In this document: positions 1 to 7,444 of the stretch, one piece after another | How positions within the stretch are numbered: position 1 is the stretch's first letter | How the letters are laid out: each line of letters opens with the position of its first letter | Source of the DNA: Weeksella massiliensis | GTDB taxonomy: Bacteria; Bacteroidota; Bacteroidia; Flavobacteriales; Weeksellaceae | Direction of reading: 5' to 3' | DNA: 64,000 nucleotides | Assembly: GCA_000751595.1 (NCBI GenBank) | Contig: CCMH01000004.1 | Span: forward strand, 186,001-250,000 | Notes under the pieces: generated by a model | What the model was told of the DNA's origin: nothing | What the model saw: only the letters and a program-made list of their open reading frames with translations | Database searches by the model: none | Position numbers and translations under genes: made by a program

Positions 1-157
1 AATAGGATTGTGATTTATCAAAAGTTTTTTCTTTCTCTACTTTCGGCAATGATGATTTGAATGATTCGAAAATAAAATTAAAATTCTTTTCACCTTCTGT
101 AGAACAACTTGAGTAGAATAAAATTATTAGAAATATATAAAAAACTTTACGAGACAT
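1..157 (-). CDS. Putative lipoprotein, C-terminus beyond window edge
   Basis: On the minus strand an ATG at 157 opens a frame that stays free of stops to the window edge (52 codons). It begins MSRKVFYIFLIILFYSSC, a basic start, a hydrophobic core and a lipobox (YSSC, Cys18), followed by a charged, Lys/Glu-rich stretch. This is the pattern of an exported lipoprotein. Only the N-terminus is visible, so no family can be named. It is divergent from the SMR gene, with about 165 AT-rich bases between them and no clear TAnnTTTG element on either strand. Confidence 0.55.
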   Translation of the reverse strand, partial: MSRKVFYIFLIILFYSSCSTEGEKNFNFIFESFKSSLPKVEKEKTFDKSQSY

Positions 158-323
158 TTGTATTTTATTTGGTAAATATATTCATTTCTATGAAATGATT
201 AAACTATATAAACATTCTAAAATCTTTAAATTGATAGAAACTAATAAAAGAAAATTAGATTTTAATATTAAATAAGTCATTTGAAGATTTGTATATTTAA
301 ATTGGTAAAATTAAACTAATGTT

Positions 324-659
324 ATGAAAAGCTATTTATACCTTGCTTTTGCAATTTTGTTCGAAACATTTGGAACTTCTCTTTTGAAAAAAACAGAAAG
401 TTTCTCTAAACCGATTCCCTCTATCTTTTTTGTCGTGTGTATGGGACTTTCATTTTATTTGCTTTCATTGGCACTCAAAGGGATTCCGATAGGTATTGCG
501 TATGCAATTTGGTCAGCCGTTGGAATTGTTTTTATCTCTATAGTTGGATTTTTTGTGTACAAAGAAAAATTAGATTTTCCAGCGATTTTAGGTATTCTAT
601 TTATTATCGTTGGCGTTGTCATTATTAATATTTTCTCTAAAACGAATACTCATACTTAA
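324..659 (+). CDS. Small multidrug resistance (SMR) efflux protein
   Basis: A 111-residue protein with four hydrophobic segments and almost no soluble part, the size and topology of the SMR family (EmrE/QacE). Glu14 in the first helix, the proton- and substrate-coupling residue of EmrE, is present, and Tyr60 and Trp63 fall at their EmrE positions in the segment GIAYAIWSAVG. SMR proteins work as antiparallel dimers in the inner membrane and exchange protons for cationic drugs or guanidinium. The YAIWS.VG segment looks more like the Qac (drug) than the Gdx (guanidinium) branch, but that is a by-eye judgement. The next frame starts 10 bases downstream, so they may share a transcript. Confidence 0.9.
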   Translation: MKSYLYLAFAILFETFGTSLLKKTESFSKPIPSIFFVVCMGLSFYLLSLALKGIPIGIAYAIWSAVGIVFISIVGFFVYKEKLDFPAILGILFIIVGVVIINIFSKTNTHT

Positions 660-669
660 GCCAAAAACT

Positions 670-843
670 ATGATACAAAATTGAGATTATTGTCAAGTTA
701 TTCAAGGAACACACAAAGGAAAATCGGGTTTTGTGAGTGATAAAAATACAAGTAAAACGGGAGCAATTACCATTACTGTTACCCAAGAAAATGGAGTTCG
801 ATTCAAAACATTAGCTAAAAATGCAGAAAAGTTAAATAACTAA
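670..843 (+). pseudogene. KOW-like small protein gene with an in-frame TGA at codon 5
   Basis: The frame reads MIQN, then TGA at 682-684, then DYCQVIQGTHKGKSGFVSD and on to a TAA at 841-843. After the stop the sequence looks fully protein-like: the G-T-H-K-G-K-S-G core resembles a KOW turn as found in small RNA-associated proteins, and the rest (TGAITITVTQENGVRF) continues as alternating beta-strand sequence. A single change (GGA to TGA) would explain the break. There is no downstream in-frame ATG; only a GTG occurs, beyond the KOW core. The start lies 10 bases after the SMR stop and the end 3 bases before the DUF1801 start, so the frame fits neatly between its neighbours. It is probably a recent pseudogene; a sequencing error or stop readthrough is also possible. 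Confidence 0.6.
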
Positions 844-846
844 AGT

Positions 847-1305
847 ATGAAAATTGAAGCGTCTACGGTAGAAGAATATTTGGTGCAATTATCAGCTGAT
901 CGACGACAAGCCATCGAAAAATTGAGAACTATTCTGAAAGATAATTTAGATCCAAACTTTAAAGAAACCCTTTCTTATGGGATGATTGCGTATGTTGTTC
1001 CGCATTCTTTGTACGAGAAAGGATATCATTGCAATCCGCAAACTCCTTTGCCTTTTATCAATCTAGCATCTCAGAAAAACTTTATTGCCCTTTACCACAT
1101 GGGGATTTATGCCAATAATGCTTTGTATGATTGGTTTGTCGAAGAATATCCAAAACATTGTACGTCCAAACTCGATATGGGAAAAAGCTGTATTCGATTC
1201 AAAAAAATAGAACAAATTCCTTACGATTTAATTGCTGAGTTAGCTCAAAAAATTACAGTTGAAGATTGGATACAAACCTATGAGGAAGCATTGCTGAAAA
1301 AGTAA
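847..1305 (+). CDS. DUF1801 (YdhG/YjhT-like) protein
   Basis: 152 residues. The N-terminal part (EYLVQLSADRRQAIEKLRTI) and the following YGMIAYVV segment match the DUF1801 family, small soluble proteins with an alpha/beta fold also called YdhG-like or iron chaperone frataxin-like. The end (VEDWIQTYEEAL) is typical for the bacteroidetal members. Biochemical role is not established. It starts 3 bases after the broken KOW-like gene and probably shares its transcript. The ATG is preceded by AAAG rather than a clear Shine-Dalgarno sequence, as is usual in this phylum. Confidence 0.8.
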   Translation: MKIEASTVEEYLVQLSADRRQAIEKLRTILKDNLDPNFKETLSYGMIAYVVPHSLYEKGYHCNPQTPLPFINLASQKNFIALYHMGIYANNALYDWFVEEYPKHCTSKLDMGKSCIRFKKIEQIPYDLIAELAQKITVEDWIQTYEEALLKK

Positions 1306-1345
1306 GCTTATACAAATACGATATAAAACGATAATTACACTAAAA

Positions 1346-2062
1346 ATGTCTAAAACTTTTGCAGATAAAATAATAGAATTCAATCAAAGTTTATCATTCG
1401 ATTTGCGTTTGCCCGAAGGTTTTCAGGTGATGAATCCTTTCCTTGATAATCCCGAAACGATGTCGGTGATGAAAGAGTTTTATACAAAGTTTTACAACGA
1501 TTCTAATCCAAGAAAATTTATTATCGGAATCAATCCGAGTAGGAAAGGAGCGGGCGTAACCGGCGTACCTTTTACCGATACTAAAAGGTTGTTGTCGGAT
1601 TGTGGAATCGAAATGAAATCGGCTCATACACACGAGATTTCATCGGTTTTTATGTATGAGATGATTCGAGATTATTGCGGTGTCGATGCGTTTTATCATC
1701 AATATTATATCAATTCTCCGTTTCCTTTAGCAATCATCCGGATGAATAAAAATAAACAATGGGTAAATGCAAATTATTATGATGACGTGAAGCTCTTTAA
1801 TGCCCTAAAATCGTATATGATTGGTTCGTTGAAAAAGCAAATAGAACTTGGTCTTTTGACCGAAGAAGTTTATGTTTTAGGGAAGAAAAATGCTCACTTT
1901 TTAGATAAGATTAATCGAGAAGAAAAGTTGTTCGGGCGTTTACAAGTGTTAGAGCATCCAAGATATATACAACAATATAAATCGAAAGAAAAAAAAGCGT
2001 ATATTGATAAGTATATCCGAGTTTTGGAGGGAGATTTGGATTCATTTTATGGATTGACATGA
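1346..2062 (+). CDS. SMUG2-type uracil-DNA glycosylase family protein (DUF4918)
   Basis: 238 residues. The segment from residue 58 (FIIGINPSRKGAGVTGVPFT, followed by DTKRL) is the hallmark of the SMUG2/DUF4918 branch of the uracil-DNA glycosylase superfamily; GINPSRKG corresponds to the catalytic motif 1 region and the late LEHPRYIQ segment to the second, His-containing motif that inserts at the flipped base. Family members remove uracil or related damaged bases in base-excision repair, but substrate range for this branch is little known. The last four bases overlap the start of the next gene (ATGA), so the two are translationally coupled. Confidence 0.85.
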   Translation: MSKTFADKIIEFNQSLSFDLRLPEGFQVMNPFLDNPETMSVMKEFYTKFYNDSNPRKFIIGINPSRKGAGVTGVPFTDTKRLLSDCGIEMKSAHTHEISSVFMYEMIRDYCGVDAFYHQYYINSPFPLAIIRMNKNKQWVNANYYDDVKLFNALKSYMIGSLKKQIELGLLTEEVYVLGKKNAHFLDKINREEKLFGRLQVLEHPRYIQQYKSKEKKAYIDKYIRVLEGDLDSFYGLT

Positions 2063-2541
2063 AGATGCTAAAGAAAACATTTTTAGATTTATGTATTGAT
2101 TTTTCTACCTATTTGGTTTTGATTGTTTCGGTTATCTTGCTGATGGTTAATTATCAACAATTACCAACAACAATTCCGATTCATTTCAATGCGCGTGGTG
2201 AAGTTGATGGTGTTGGAGAAAAATACACGCTCTATATTTTGGTGTTGATACAAATTATTCTTTTTGTAGGTCTCAATTTTCTGAGTAAAAAACCGCATCT
2301 CTATAACTATCCTGTACCAATAACTGACGAAAATAAAGTACGACAATATCAATTGGCAAGTCGTTTTATTCGGGTGCTTAACCTATTTATAAGTCTTACT
2401 TTTTTGGTGATTATTTACGAAACTATTTCAGTTGCTTTAGAGAAATCGAACGGTTTGGGAGAGTGGTTTTTACCGCTATTTCTAGGTTTTATTTTCGGAC
2501 CGATTCTTATTTATTGGATTCAAGCAAGAAAGGTTAAATAA
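2059..2541 (+). CDS. DUF1648 membrane protein
   Basis: 160 residues with four hydrophobic segments. After the first helix comes the characteristic loop LPTTIPIHFNARGEVDGVG, which defines DUF1648 (also found in SdpI-like membrane proteins): a periplasmic H-F/W-N-x-x-G-x-x-D-G motif. Function is unknown; in Gram-positives related proteins act in immunity or sensing, which should not be transferred here. The start overlaps the glycosylase stop by four bases, indicating co-translation. A weak hairpin with a T-run follows the stop. Confidence 0.8.
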   Translation: MKMLKKTFLDLCIDFSTYLVLIVSVILLMVNYQQLPTTIPIHFNARGEVDGVGEKYTLYILVLIQIILFVGLNFLSKKPHLYNYPVPITDENKVRQYQLASRFIRVLNLFISLTFLVIIYETISVALEKSNGLGEWFLPLFLGFIFGPILIYWIQARKVK

Positions 2542-2552
2542 TTTTTTCCTAT

Positions 2553-2592
2553 AAAACGTAAAATAAATAGAATACGTTTTGGATTTTTTTTA
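2553..2592 (+). terminator. Probable weak intrinsic terminator
   Basis: AAAACGTA at 2553-2560 pairs with TACGTTTT at 2573-2580 and is followed by GGA and a run of T. The stem is short and AT-rich, so strength is doubtful. Confidence 0.4.
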
Positions 2593-2678
2593 TTTTAGAG
2601 CTCAGAAATAAAGTAGAATAAAATGATAATTTCATTAAAAAATATTCTTTGACTTCTACTTTTTGTTGTCTAAATTAT

Positions 2679-3425
2679 ATGAATACATCCAAAAATTGTT
2701 TGAATTGCGGAACCGAAGTTTCCCTCAATTTTTGTCCGAAATGTGGCCAAAAAACGACCATTCATCGCTATTCTTTTGCTCATTTTGTCGAACATGATTT
2801 GGTGCATGGGATTTGGCATTTAGACAAAGGAATTCTTTTTACCATAAAAAAGTTACTTCTGCAACCAGGCCATAGTATTCGAGAATTTTTGCAAGGGAAA
2901 AGAGTAAATTATTTTAACGTCATTACATTATTGATTTTGATAATGGGGTTGAGTTATTTTTTGAACGAAGCTTCTCCTATAAAAATCACGGATCTTTTTG
3001 GTGATGAAGAAACCAAAAAGGCCATGTCGTCGATCGAAAAGTTCTCAAAAGAATATCCGAAATTGCAATTATTACTTTTTATTCCGGTGTATTCTTTGTT
3101 TAGTTTTTTGTGGTTTCGAAAAGCAAAACTCAATTTCGTAGAACATTTCATCCTCAATGCCTACCTTATCTCTGGCGTATTTCTTTTGACATTGATTTTT
3201 AGTTTCGCAACTTTTATTTTTTCATCGATTCCTATCCTCCAAATTATATTTCTTCTGACCCAAATCCTTGCAATAGCCTATACTATTTGGTTTTATTATC
3301 AGTTTTTCAGCGCTTATTCTTATTCTAAAATAGCTTTGTTTGCGAGAAGTTTAGCCGTTATCATTTCGGTCTATTTCTTTTATAGTATGATTGGTTTTAT
3401 GATTGGTATGATGAAATTGATTTAA
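2679..3425 (+). CDS. DUF3667 membrane protein with N-terminal zinc ribbon
   Basis: 248 residues from the ATG at 2679; the frame extends up to a TTG at 2649, but the ATG gives the usual start just before the zinc ribbon. Two CxxC knuckles (CLNCG and CPKCG, residues 6-23) form a rubredoxin-like zinc ribbon, followed by the family segment FVEHDLVHGIWHLDKG and PGHSIREFLQGKRVNYFN, and then about four membrane helices. This is DUF3667, common in Bacteroidota and without known function. It stands alone between terminators, in the same direction as its neighbours. Confidence 0.8.
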   Translation: MNTSKNCLNCGTEVSLNFCPKCGQKTTIHRYSFAHFVEHDLVHGIWHLDKGILFTIKKLLLQPGHSIREFLQGKRVNYFNVITLLILIMGLSYFLNEASPIKITDLFGDEETKKAMSSIEKFSKEYPKLQLLLFIPVYSLFSFLWFRKAKLNFVEHFILNAYLISGVFLLTLIFSFATFIFSSIPILQIIFLLTQILAIAYTIWFYYQFFSAYSYSKIALFARSLAVIISVYFFYSMIGFMIGMMKLI

Positions 3426-3559
3426 CGTAAAGTTTTAATCAATATTTGATTATCCGATTGTAAATGAGAAATAAATCAAAAATAATTTATGTATATTTAT
3501 CGAAACAAGTGAGAGGAGTTTTGAGTTTTTCCTACCAATAAAAATTAAATTTAACTGCA

Positions 3560-4429
3560 ATGTACCAAATAAGTGATGCATTAAATGTTGACGGATTTAG
3601 TATACATCCGACTTATAGATTGATTGAACGAAATAATGGAAGTGGAAGTTACAATACATTAGAATTTTTTCAGATACAGATTGTTTTAACTGAAACACAA
3701 ATAACCGTTGAAAATAAAACCTATCCGGTGCCCAAAGGGAGTTTGGTGTTCATAAGTCCGGGTAAAAATGTCACGCTTGGCAAAGGATATCACACTGCAG
3801 GTAATGCATATTTCATTACTTTTTCGTCGTCTTTTTATGAACAATCTGTTAACGATGGCATTTGGCTGAATTCTGAATTGTTTTTTAGTTACACTTCCGA
3901 TATTCATATTACGCCAATCACGATACCGTTAGAGAATGTAGAAGATTTACTTTTCGAACGGCTTTTGCGTTTTCGAGAGAAAAAAACTCCAGGTTTTTAT
4001 GTGGCGGCTGCACACAATTGTGTTGAGGCCTTGTTGCTCGACGGTTTATCGTATGTAGAGGGCCAGAATGAGAACTTAGACGGAAACAAAAAATATAGCG
4101 CCATTGATTACGTGAATCGTTTTCGGATTTTGTTGCAACGCAATTTCAAAAAAGAAAAACAAGTTGCTTTTTATGCCGATCAACTTTTTATCACGCCAAG
4201 ACGTTTGTCGGATACGACAGAAGTGGTGCTCAAAAAAACAGCCAAACAGGTTATTATAGAAAAAATTGTCAATGAAAGTTTACGTATGCTCAAGCACTCT
4301 ACTATGACAATTGCCGAAATTGCTTTTGATTTAGGTTTTAATGATGAAAGTAACTTTAGCACATTCATTAAAAAACACACTCAGAAAACACCAAGAGAAC
4401 TCCGGGATAAAGTGGTCATGAAAAATTAG
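3560..4429 (+). CDS. AraC-family transcriptional regulator
   Basis: 289 residues. The N-terminal half (about 1-165) is a cupin-like sensing domain with alternating beta strands; the C-terminal hundred residues carry two helix-turn-helix units, with the second in the pattern MTIAEIAFDLGFNDESNFST followed by FIKKHTQKTPRELR, the AraC/XylS signature. It probably binds DNA as a monomer or dimer and responds to a small ligand. A terminator hairpin follows 40 bases downstream, so it is its own unit. It lies directly upstream of, and in the same direction as, the pilus-like locus. AraC-type activators control CFA/I-class fimbriae in enterobacteria, so a role there is possible but unproven. Confidence 0.9.
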   Translation: MYQISDALNVDGFSIHPTYRLIERNNGSGSYNTLEFFQIQIVLTETQITVENKTYPVPKGSLVFISPGKNVTLGKGYHTAGNAYFITFSSSFYEQSVNDGIWLNSELFFSYTSDIHITPITIPLENVEDLLFERLLRFREKKTPGFYVAAAHNCVEALLLDGLSYVEGQNENLDGNKKYSAIDYVNRFRILLQRNFKKEKQVAFYADQLFITPRRLSDTTEVVLKKTAKQVIIEKIVNESLRMLKHSTMTIAEIAFDLGFNDESNFSTFIKKHTQKTPRELRDKVVMKN

Positions 4430-4468
4430 TATCTCATTTTTTAGTTTACTTTTCTTACTATAAACTAC

Positions 4469-4516
4469 AACTTCAATATTGGTTTACATTCCTTGTAGAC
4501 AATATTGAAGTTTTTT
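4469..4516 (+). terminator. Intrinsic terminator of the AraC gene
   Basis: AACTTCAATATTG (4469-4481) pairs perfectly with CAATATTGAAGTT (4500-4512) across an 18-base loop, followed by a T-run. Confidence 0.75.
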
Positions 4517-4776
4517 GTTTTTAAGGAGAATTTCGATAGGAGAGAAGCAGTATGAGTCCTCCTAAAAAATAACATATTTTTATTGATAGGCTAAACGAAT
4601 TACGCAAAACAGGTAAATACAATTTTCGGTATAAAAATATATTTTTAATTGACTATATTCTGATTAAGTGTTTAATCTAATATTGTAAAAACTAACAACT
4701 TAAAAGTATAAAATGACAAATGTTTGATGGTTTTTTTGATTATTTTGCCAGGAAATAAAGGGGTAGGAAATAGATT

Positions 4777-4800
4777 AAACTTGTAAAAAGTTACAAGTTT
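4777..4800. promoter_or_regulatory. Perfect palindrome, candidate operator of the pilus-like locus
   Basis: AAACTTGTAA and TTACAAGTTT are perfect 10-base arms around the spacer AAAG. The centre lies about 50 bases upstream of the -7 element, where an activator could sit. As it has no following T-run and is far from any stop codon, it is more likely a dimer binding site than a terminator. Which regulator binds is unknown; the AraC-type protein upstream is one candidate, although AraC sites are usually direct repeats. Confidence 0.5.
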
Positions 4801-4839
4801 TAAGTATTTATTAATAAGTTATTCGTTCAAAATCGAATA

Positions 4840-4873
4840 TATATTTGCACCCGCATTCAGAGAAAAGGAATGC
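4840..4873 (+). promoter_or_regulatory. Promoter -7 element and 5'-end mRNA hairpin of the major subunit gene
   Basis: TATATTTG at 4840-4847 matches the Bacteroidota TAnnTTTG element. No clear TTTG is found at -33. Transcription would start near 4853, exactly where GCATTC (4853-4858) and GAATGC (4868-4873) form a stem with a 9-base loop. A hairpin at the extreme 5' end is a known mRNA-stabilising device of abundant outer-membrane protein genes such as ompA; here it would fit a highly expressed structural subunit. Confidence 0.6.
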
Positions 4874-4934
4874 TTATCACGTAGTAAAGATAATTAAAAA
4901 ATATAAACAACTTTATAAAACAGACAATTAAATT

Positions 4935-5483
4935 ATGAAAAAAATTATTTTATCATCTATCGCATTAGTTTTCGGAGTAGCTGCACAAGCACAAACTTCT
5001 AATACAGGTAACGTTACATTAAATGTACACTTAAAACCTATCCAAACTTTAACTGTTAATCCTAACTTAGACGTTGTGGATTTAACGTATGCGACGAAAG
5101 AAGATTATGCTGGAGGTGTTTCTTCTAAGAAAGATGATCAAATTTCAGTATATAGTACAGGTGGGTTTAGAGTATCTGTAAAAGCTGCAGGTGCATGGTT
5201 GGAAAATAGTCAAGCTGGTGTAAACGGTTTAATCAATGCTAACTCAATCAAAATTAAAGCAGAAGCAGGTTCTAAAGCATTGGCTGGAGCGCAGTACAAT
5301 GAAGTTGCTTTAGATGCTCAAACAGCTCAAACCATTATCTCTTCTACAAAAGGAGCAGTAGACAGAACGTTCAACGTAGACTATAAAGGTGCTTTGGATA
5401 ATGCATATGTAGATTACTACGTAGACGGACAAGATCCTACAACGTACACCACTACTTTAACGTACACGATTGTTGCACAATAA
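4935..5483 (+). CDS. Exported small subunit, putative major pilin of a chaperone-usher-like system
   Basis: 182 residues with a signal peptide ending VAAQAQ (residue 20). The mature protein starts with an alternating strand (GNVTLNVHL, 26-34) that could serve as a donor strand, has the motif TKEDYAGGVS at 54-63, is rich in Ala, Thr and beta-strand sequence, has no cysteines, and ends in an alternating strand TTLTYTIVAQ. The same TK.DY..GVS motif and TTL.Y.I ending recur in the C-terminal domain of the gene two downstream, with similar spacing (about 120-129 residues from motif to end). No named family is recognised. Size, repeat relation, own promoter and following attenuator all fit a polymerised subunit. 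A soluble surface protein of other function cannot be excluded. Confidence 0.6.
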   Translation: MKKIILSSIALVFGVAAQAQTSNTGNVTLNVHLKPIQTLTVNPNLDVVDLTYATKEDYAGGVSSKKDDQISVYSTGGFRVSVKAAGAWLENSQAGVNGLINANSIKIKAEAGSKALAGAQYNEVALDAQTAQTIISSTKGAVDRTFNVDYKGALDNAYVDYYVDGQDPTTYTTTLTYTIVAQ

Positions 5484-5508
5484 GTAGTCGTTATCAAAAT
5501 AACTTTCA

Positions 5509-5541
5509 AAAGTGTTGCATGAATCATGCAGCACTTTTTTT
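5509..5541 (+). terminator. Terminator/attenuator between subunit and chaperone genes
   Basis: AAAGTGTTGCATGA pairs with TCATGCAGCACTTT (one G-U pair) and runs into a tract of T. It sits 25 bases after the subunit stop and before the chaperone gene. As there is no evident promoter in the short gap downstream, partial readthrough probably feeds the next three genes, giving excess of the first product. Confidence 0.75.
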
Positions 5542-5620
5542 AAACCTTGTTCTTTGAACTTTTTGTAACTTGCTTACTCATATTGATATATTCAGTTATA
5601 AACTCTTAAATATTTTGACT

Positions 5621-6418
5621 ATGCGTCACACTCTTTTCTTTTTATTCCTTTTGATATTTTCGCAGTTTGCATTAGCGCAAACCGGAATTTCGGTTTCGCC
5701 TCCTCGTTTATATTTCGAGGCCGATCCGGGGCAGAGTAATACTCAAAAAGTTTTGGTGACCAATGTGAGCAAAAGCAATACGCTCGAGTTAGCCGTTAGT
5801 TTAAGTGATTGGAAATACGATAATCGCGGAGAAAACATTTTGTTTCCTTCGGATAGTTTGGACACCTCTTGTAGTAGTTGGGTAACCATCAAACAGAAAG
5901 ATAACTTTTTTTCTCTGAAACCCGGCGAGTCAAAAGAACTCGACGTTACCATCACCACGCCCAATACCCTGACATCTGAAAATCCAGTGCATACCGCTTT
6001 GTTGTTCGTAACGCAAATGAACCCTATTGATGATGTTGATGGTCGAGGAGCCAATATAAAAGTGTCGGTTCGTTCGGGAATCAAACTTTTGCACCGAACA
6101 TTAGAGAAAAAAAATAGAAAACTCGAAATTCAGAATCTAAAATATCTTCCACAAGAAAAAAAGATCGAATTGCATTTCGAGAATTTAGGAAACATTTGGG
6201 GCGATGGAATCATTTATCCCGAATTGCTCAACACCCAAACCGGAAAGAAAACCAAATTAGATCACACCATTTTCTATAGCATGCCCAAAGATTATCGTAT
6301 CACCGATTTTCCTTTGCCTGCCAATTTAGAAAAAGGCAAATATGTGGCAACGTTTTTATTGGATTATGGAGATGAAAATGCCGTAGAAATGGCCGAATTA
6401 ACTTTTACTTATGAATAG
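5621..6418 (+). CDS. PapD-like periplasmic chaperone
   Basis: 265 residues from the ATG at 5621; the frame reaches a TTG at 5570, but the ATG gives a clean signal peptide (MRHTLFFLFLLIFSQFALAQ). The mature protein opens with GISVSPPRLYFEADPGQSNT, the first-strand pattern of fimbrial chaperones (V-x-P-x-R-x-x-x-x-x-G), followed by VLVTNVSKS and a long immunoglobulin-like domain (to about residue 145) with the closing SVRSGIKLL strand. A second beta domain (about 150-265) has conserved LHFENLGN. This is the two-domain layout of PapD/CsuC-type chaperones that hold pilin subunits by donor-strand complementation. It overlaps the next gene by 8 bases. Sequence identity to any proven chaperone is unmeasured. 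Confidence 0.7.
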   Translation: MRHTLFFLFLLIFSQFALAQTGISVSPPRLYFEADPGQSNTQKVLVTNVSKSNTLELAVSLSDWKYDNRGENILFPSDSLDTSCSSWVTIKQKDNFFSLKPGESKELDVTITTPNTLTSENPVHTALLFVTQMNPIDDVDGRGANIKVSVRSGIKLLHRTLEKKNRKLEIQNLKYLPQEKKIELHFENLGNIWGDGIIYPELLNTQTGKKTKLDHTIFYSMPKDYRITDFPLPANLEKGKYVATFLLDYGDENAVEMAELTFTYE

Positions 6419-7433
6419 ATTATTTTTTCTGATTCTATGGATAGGATGCTCGACCAGCGTGTGGGCTCAAAACTTTTTCGGATGGTCGAATAACTATTTC
6501 AGTATCACCTCTTATGCAGGCGTAACTTCGCCTGAAGCTTTTACCCTTCGCCTTGATGGAAACGGAACCGTTTCGTTGCCTACTTTTCGGATGTCGGTAG
6601 AAGTAAAAGGCCCAATCATGAACGGATACGGTCAAACTTTTCCGACCGAAAAACTCAGCCTTCAACCCATAAGAACCTACGGAGTTGTGAACCAAAATTC
6701 CATTCCTACCATTCCGCAAATTGGGATGCCGCTGAAAACAGCATTGCGCACTTCGGGCGAATGTTTTATTATTCCGCGCTCGCAAGCGGGTATATACAAC
6801 CAAGCTTCGGGTGGAAATCCTTACTATAATTTTCATGTTGTTTGGAATTTAGTTGTTGAAGGAGGAAGTTATTTAGGCGAACTAAAACCCTATTCGGAAT
6901 TTTTAGTGCCTTTGGTTTTTCGATTTTATGATGAGAAGAACAAGATGCAAATTTTTGAAACGTTTTATAAGTTACAAATCGGATATCTTACCGGAACACC
7001 GCCACAACCGAGTCAGAATTATTCGTTGGTGGTAGATGCAAGTGCGGTAAATGCCTTGTTGCAATTTCAGACCAAAAAAGATTATGTAGAAGGCGTTAGC
7101 GCAACCTACCCGAACGGCCTTAAGGTAAATAGTTCTACCGAATATGTAATCAAGGTGAAATCTTTGCAGTCTACTTTTTTGTCCGACAGAAATAACACCT
7201 TACCTCTGAATACCGTGCAGGTAAAAGTATTGCCTGTTTCGGGGCAGAATGCAACGGTGAATCCTATAAATCTTAGTACCGTTTCTCAGCAAATTGCATC
7301 AGGAAAAGCAACGCAAGGGACATCTGTTTTTTATGATATTCAGTACACAACCAAACCCAACGATCAGCAAATCATCATCGCAGAATCCGATCAATACAAA
7401 ACAACGCTTCAGTACGAAATTACCCCTAAATAA
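6411..7433 (+). CDS. Two-domain exported subunit, putative tip adhesin
   Basis: 340 residues with a signal peptide (MNRLFFLILWIGCSTSVWAQ). The N-terminal part (about 21-205) is a beta-rich domain of unknown fold with no counterpart in the small subunit. The C-terminal part (about 205-340) resembles the small subunit at 4935-5483: it has TKKDYVEGVS at 221-230 and ends KTTLQYEITPK. A unique N-terminal domain joined to a pilin-like C-terminal domain is the layout of two-domain tip adhesins (FimH, CfaE). The N-terminal domain could bind a host or surface ligand; this is inference. The start overlaps the chaperone by 8 bases and the stop lies 11 bases before the barrel gene, so the three are one operon. 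Confidence 0.55.
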   Translation: MNRLFFLILWIGCSTSVWAQNFFGWSNNYFSITSYAGVTSPEAFTLRLDGNGTVSLPTFRMSVEVKGPIMNGYGQTFPTEKLSLQPIRTYGVVNQNSIPTIPQIGMPLKTALRTSGECFIIPRSQAGIYNQASGGNPYYNFHVVWNLVVEGGSYLGELKPYSEFLVPLVFRFYDEKNKMQIFETFYKLQIGYLTGTPPQPSQNYSLVVDASAVNALLQFQTKKDYVEGVSATYPNGLKVNSSTEYVIKVKSLQSTFLSDRNNTLPLNTVQVKVLPVSGQNATVNPINLSTVSQQIASGKATQGTSVFYDIQYTTKPNDQQIIIAESDQYKTTLQYEITPK

Positions 7434-7444
7434 TAGATTTTTTT

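Larger units (their letters stand above)
4430..4934. other. 505-bp intergenic control region upstream of the pilus-like locus
   Basis: No gene is seen. The left part holds the terminator of the AraC gene (4469-4516); the middle is very AT-rich. The right part holds a perfect 10-base inverted repeat (4777-4800), a TATATTTG promoter element (4840-4847), a hairpin at the predicted 5' end of the mRNA (4853-4873), and then about 60 bases of A-rich leader up to the start codon at 4935. Confidence 0.7.

Noticed and set aside
5743-6084. 113-codon open frame antisense to the chaperone gene
   Set aside because: Fully inside a gene with a signal peptide and clear fold pattern on the other strand; no signal or family in the antisense product.
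6435-6836. 133-codon open frame antisense to the tip-like gene
   Set aside because: Arg/Ser-rich, no recognisable domain, typical shadow frame.
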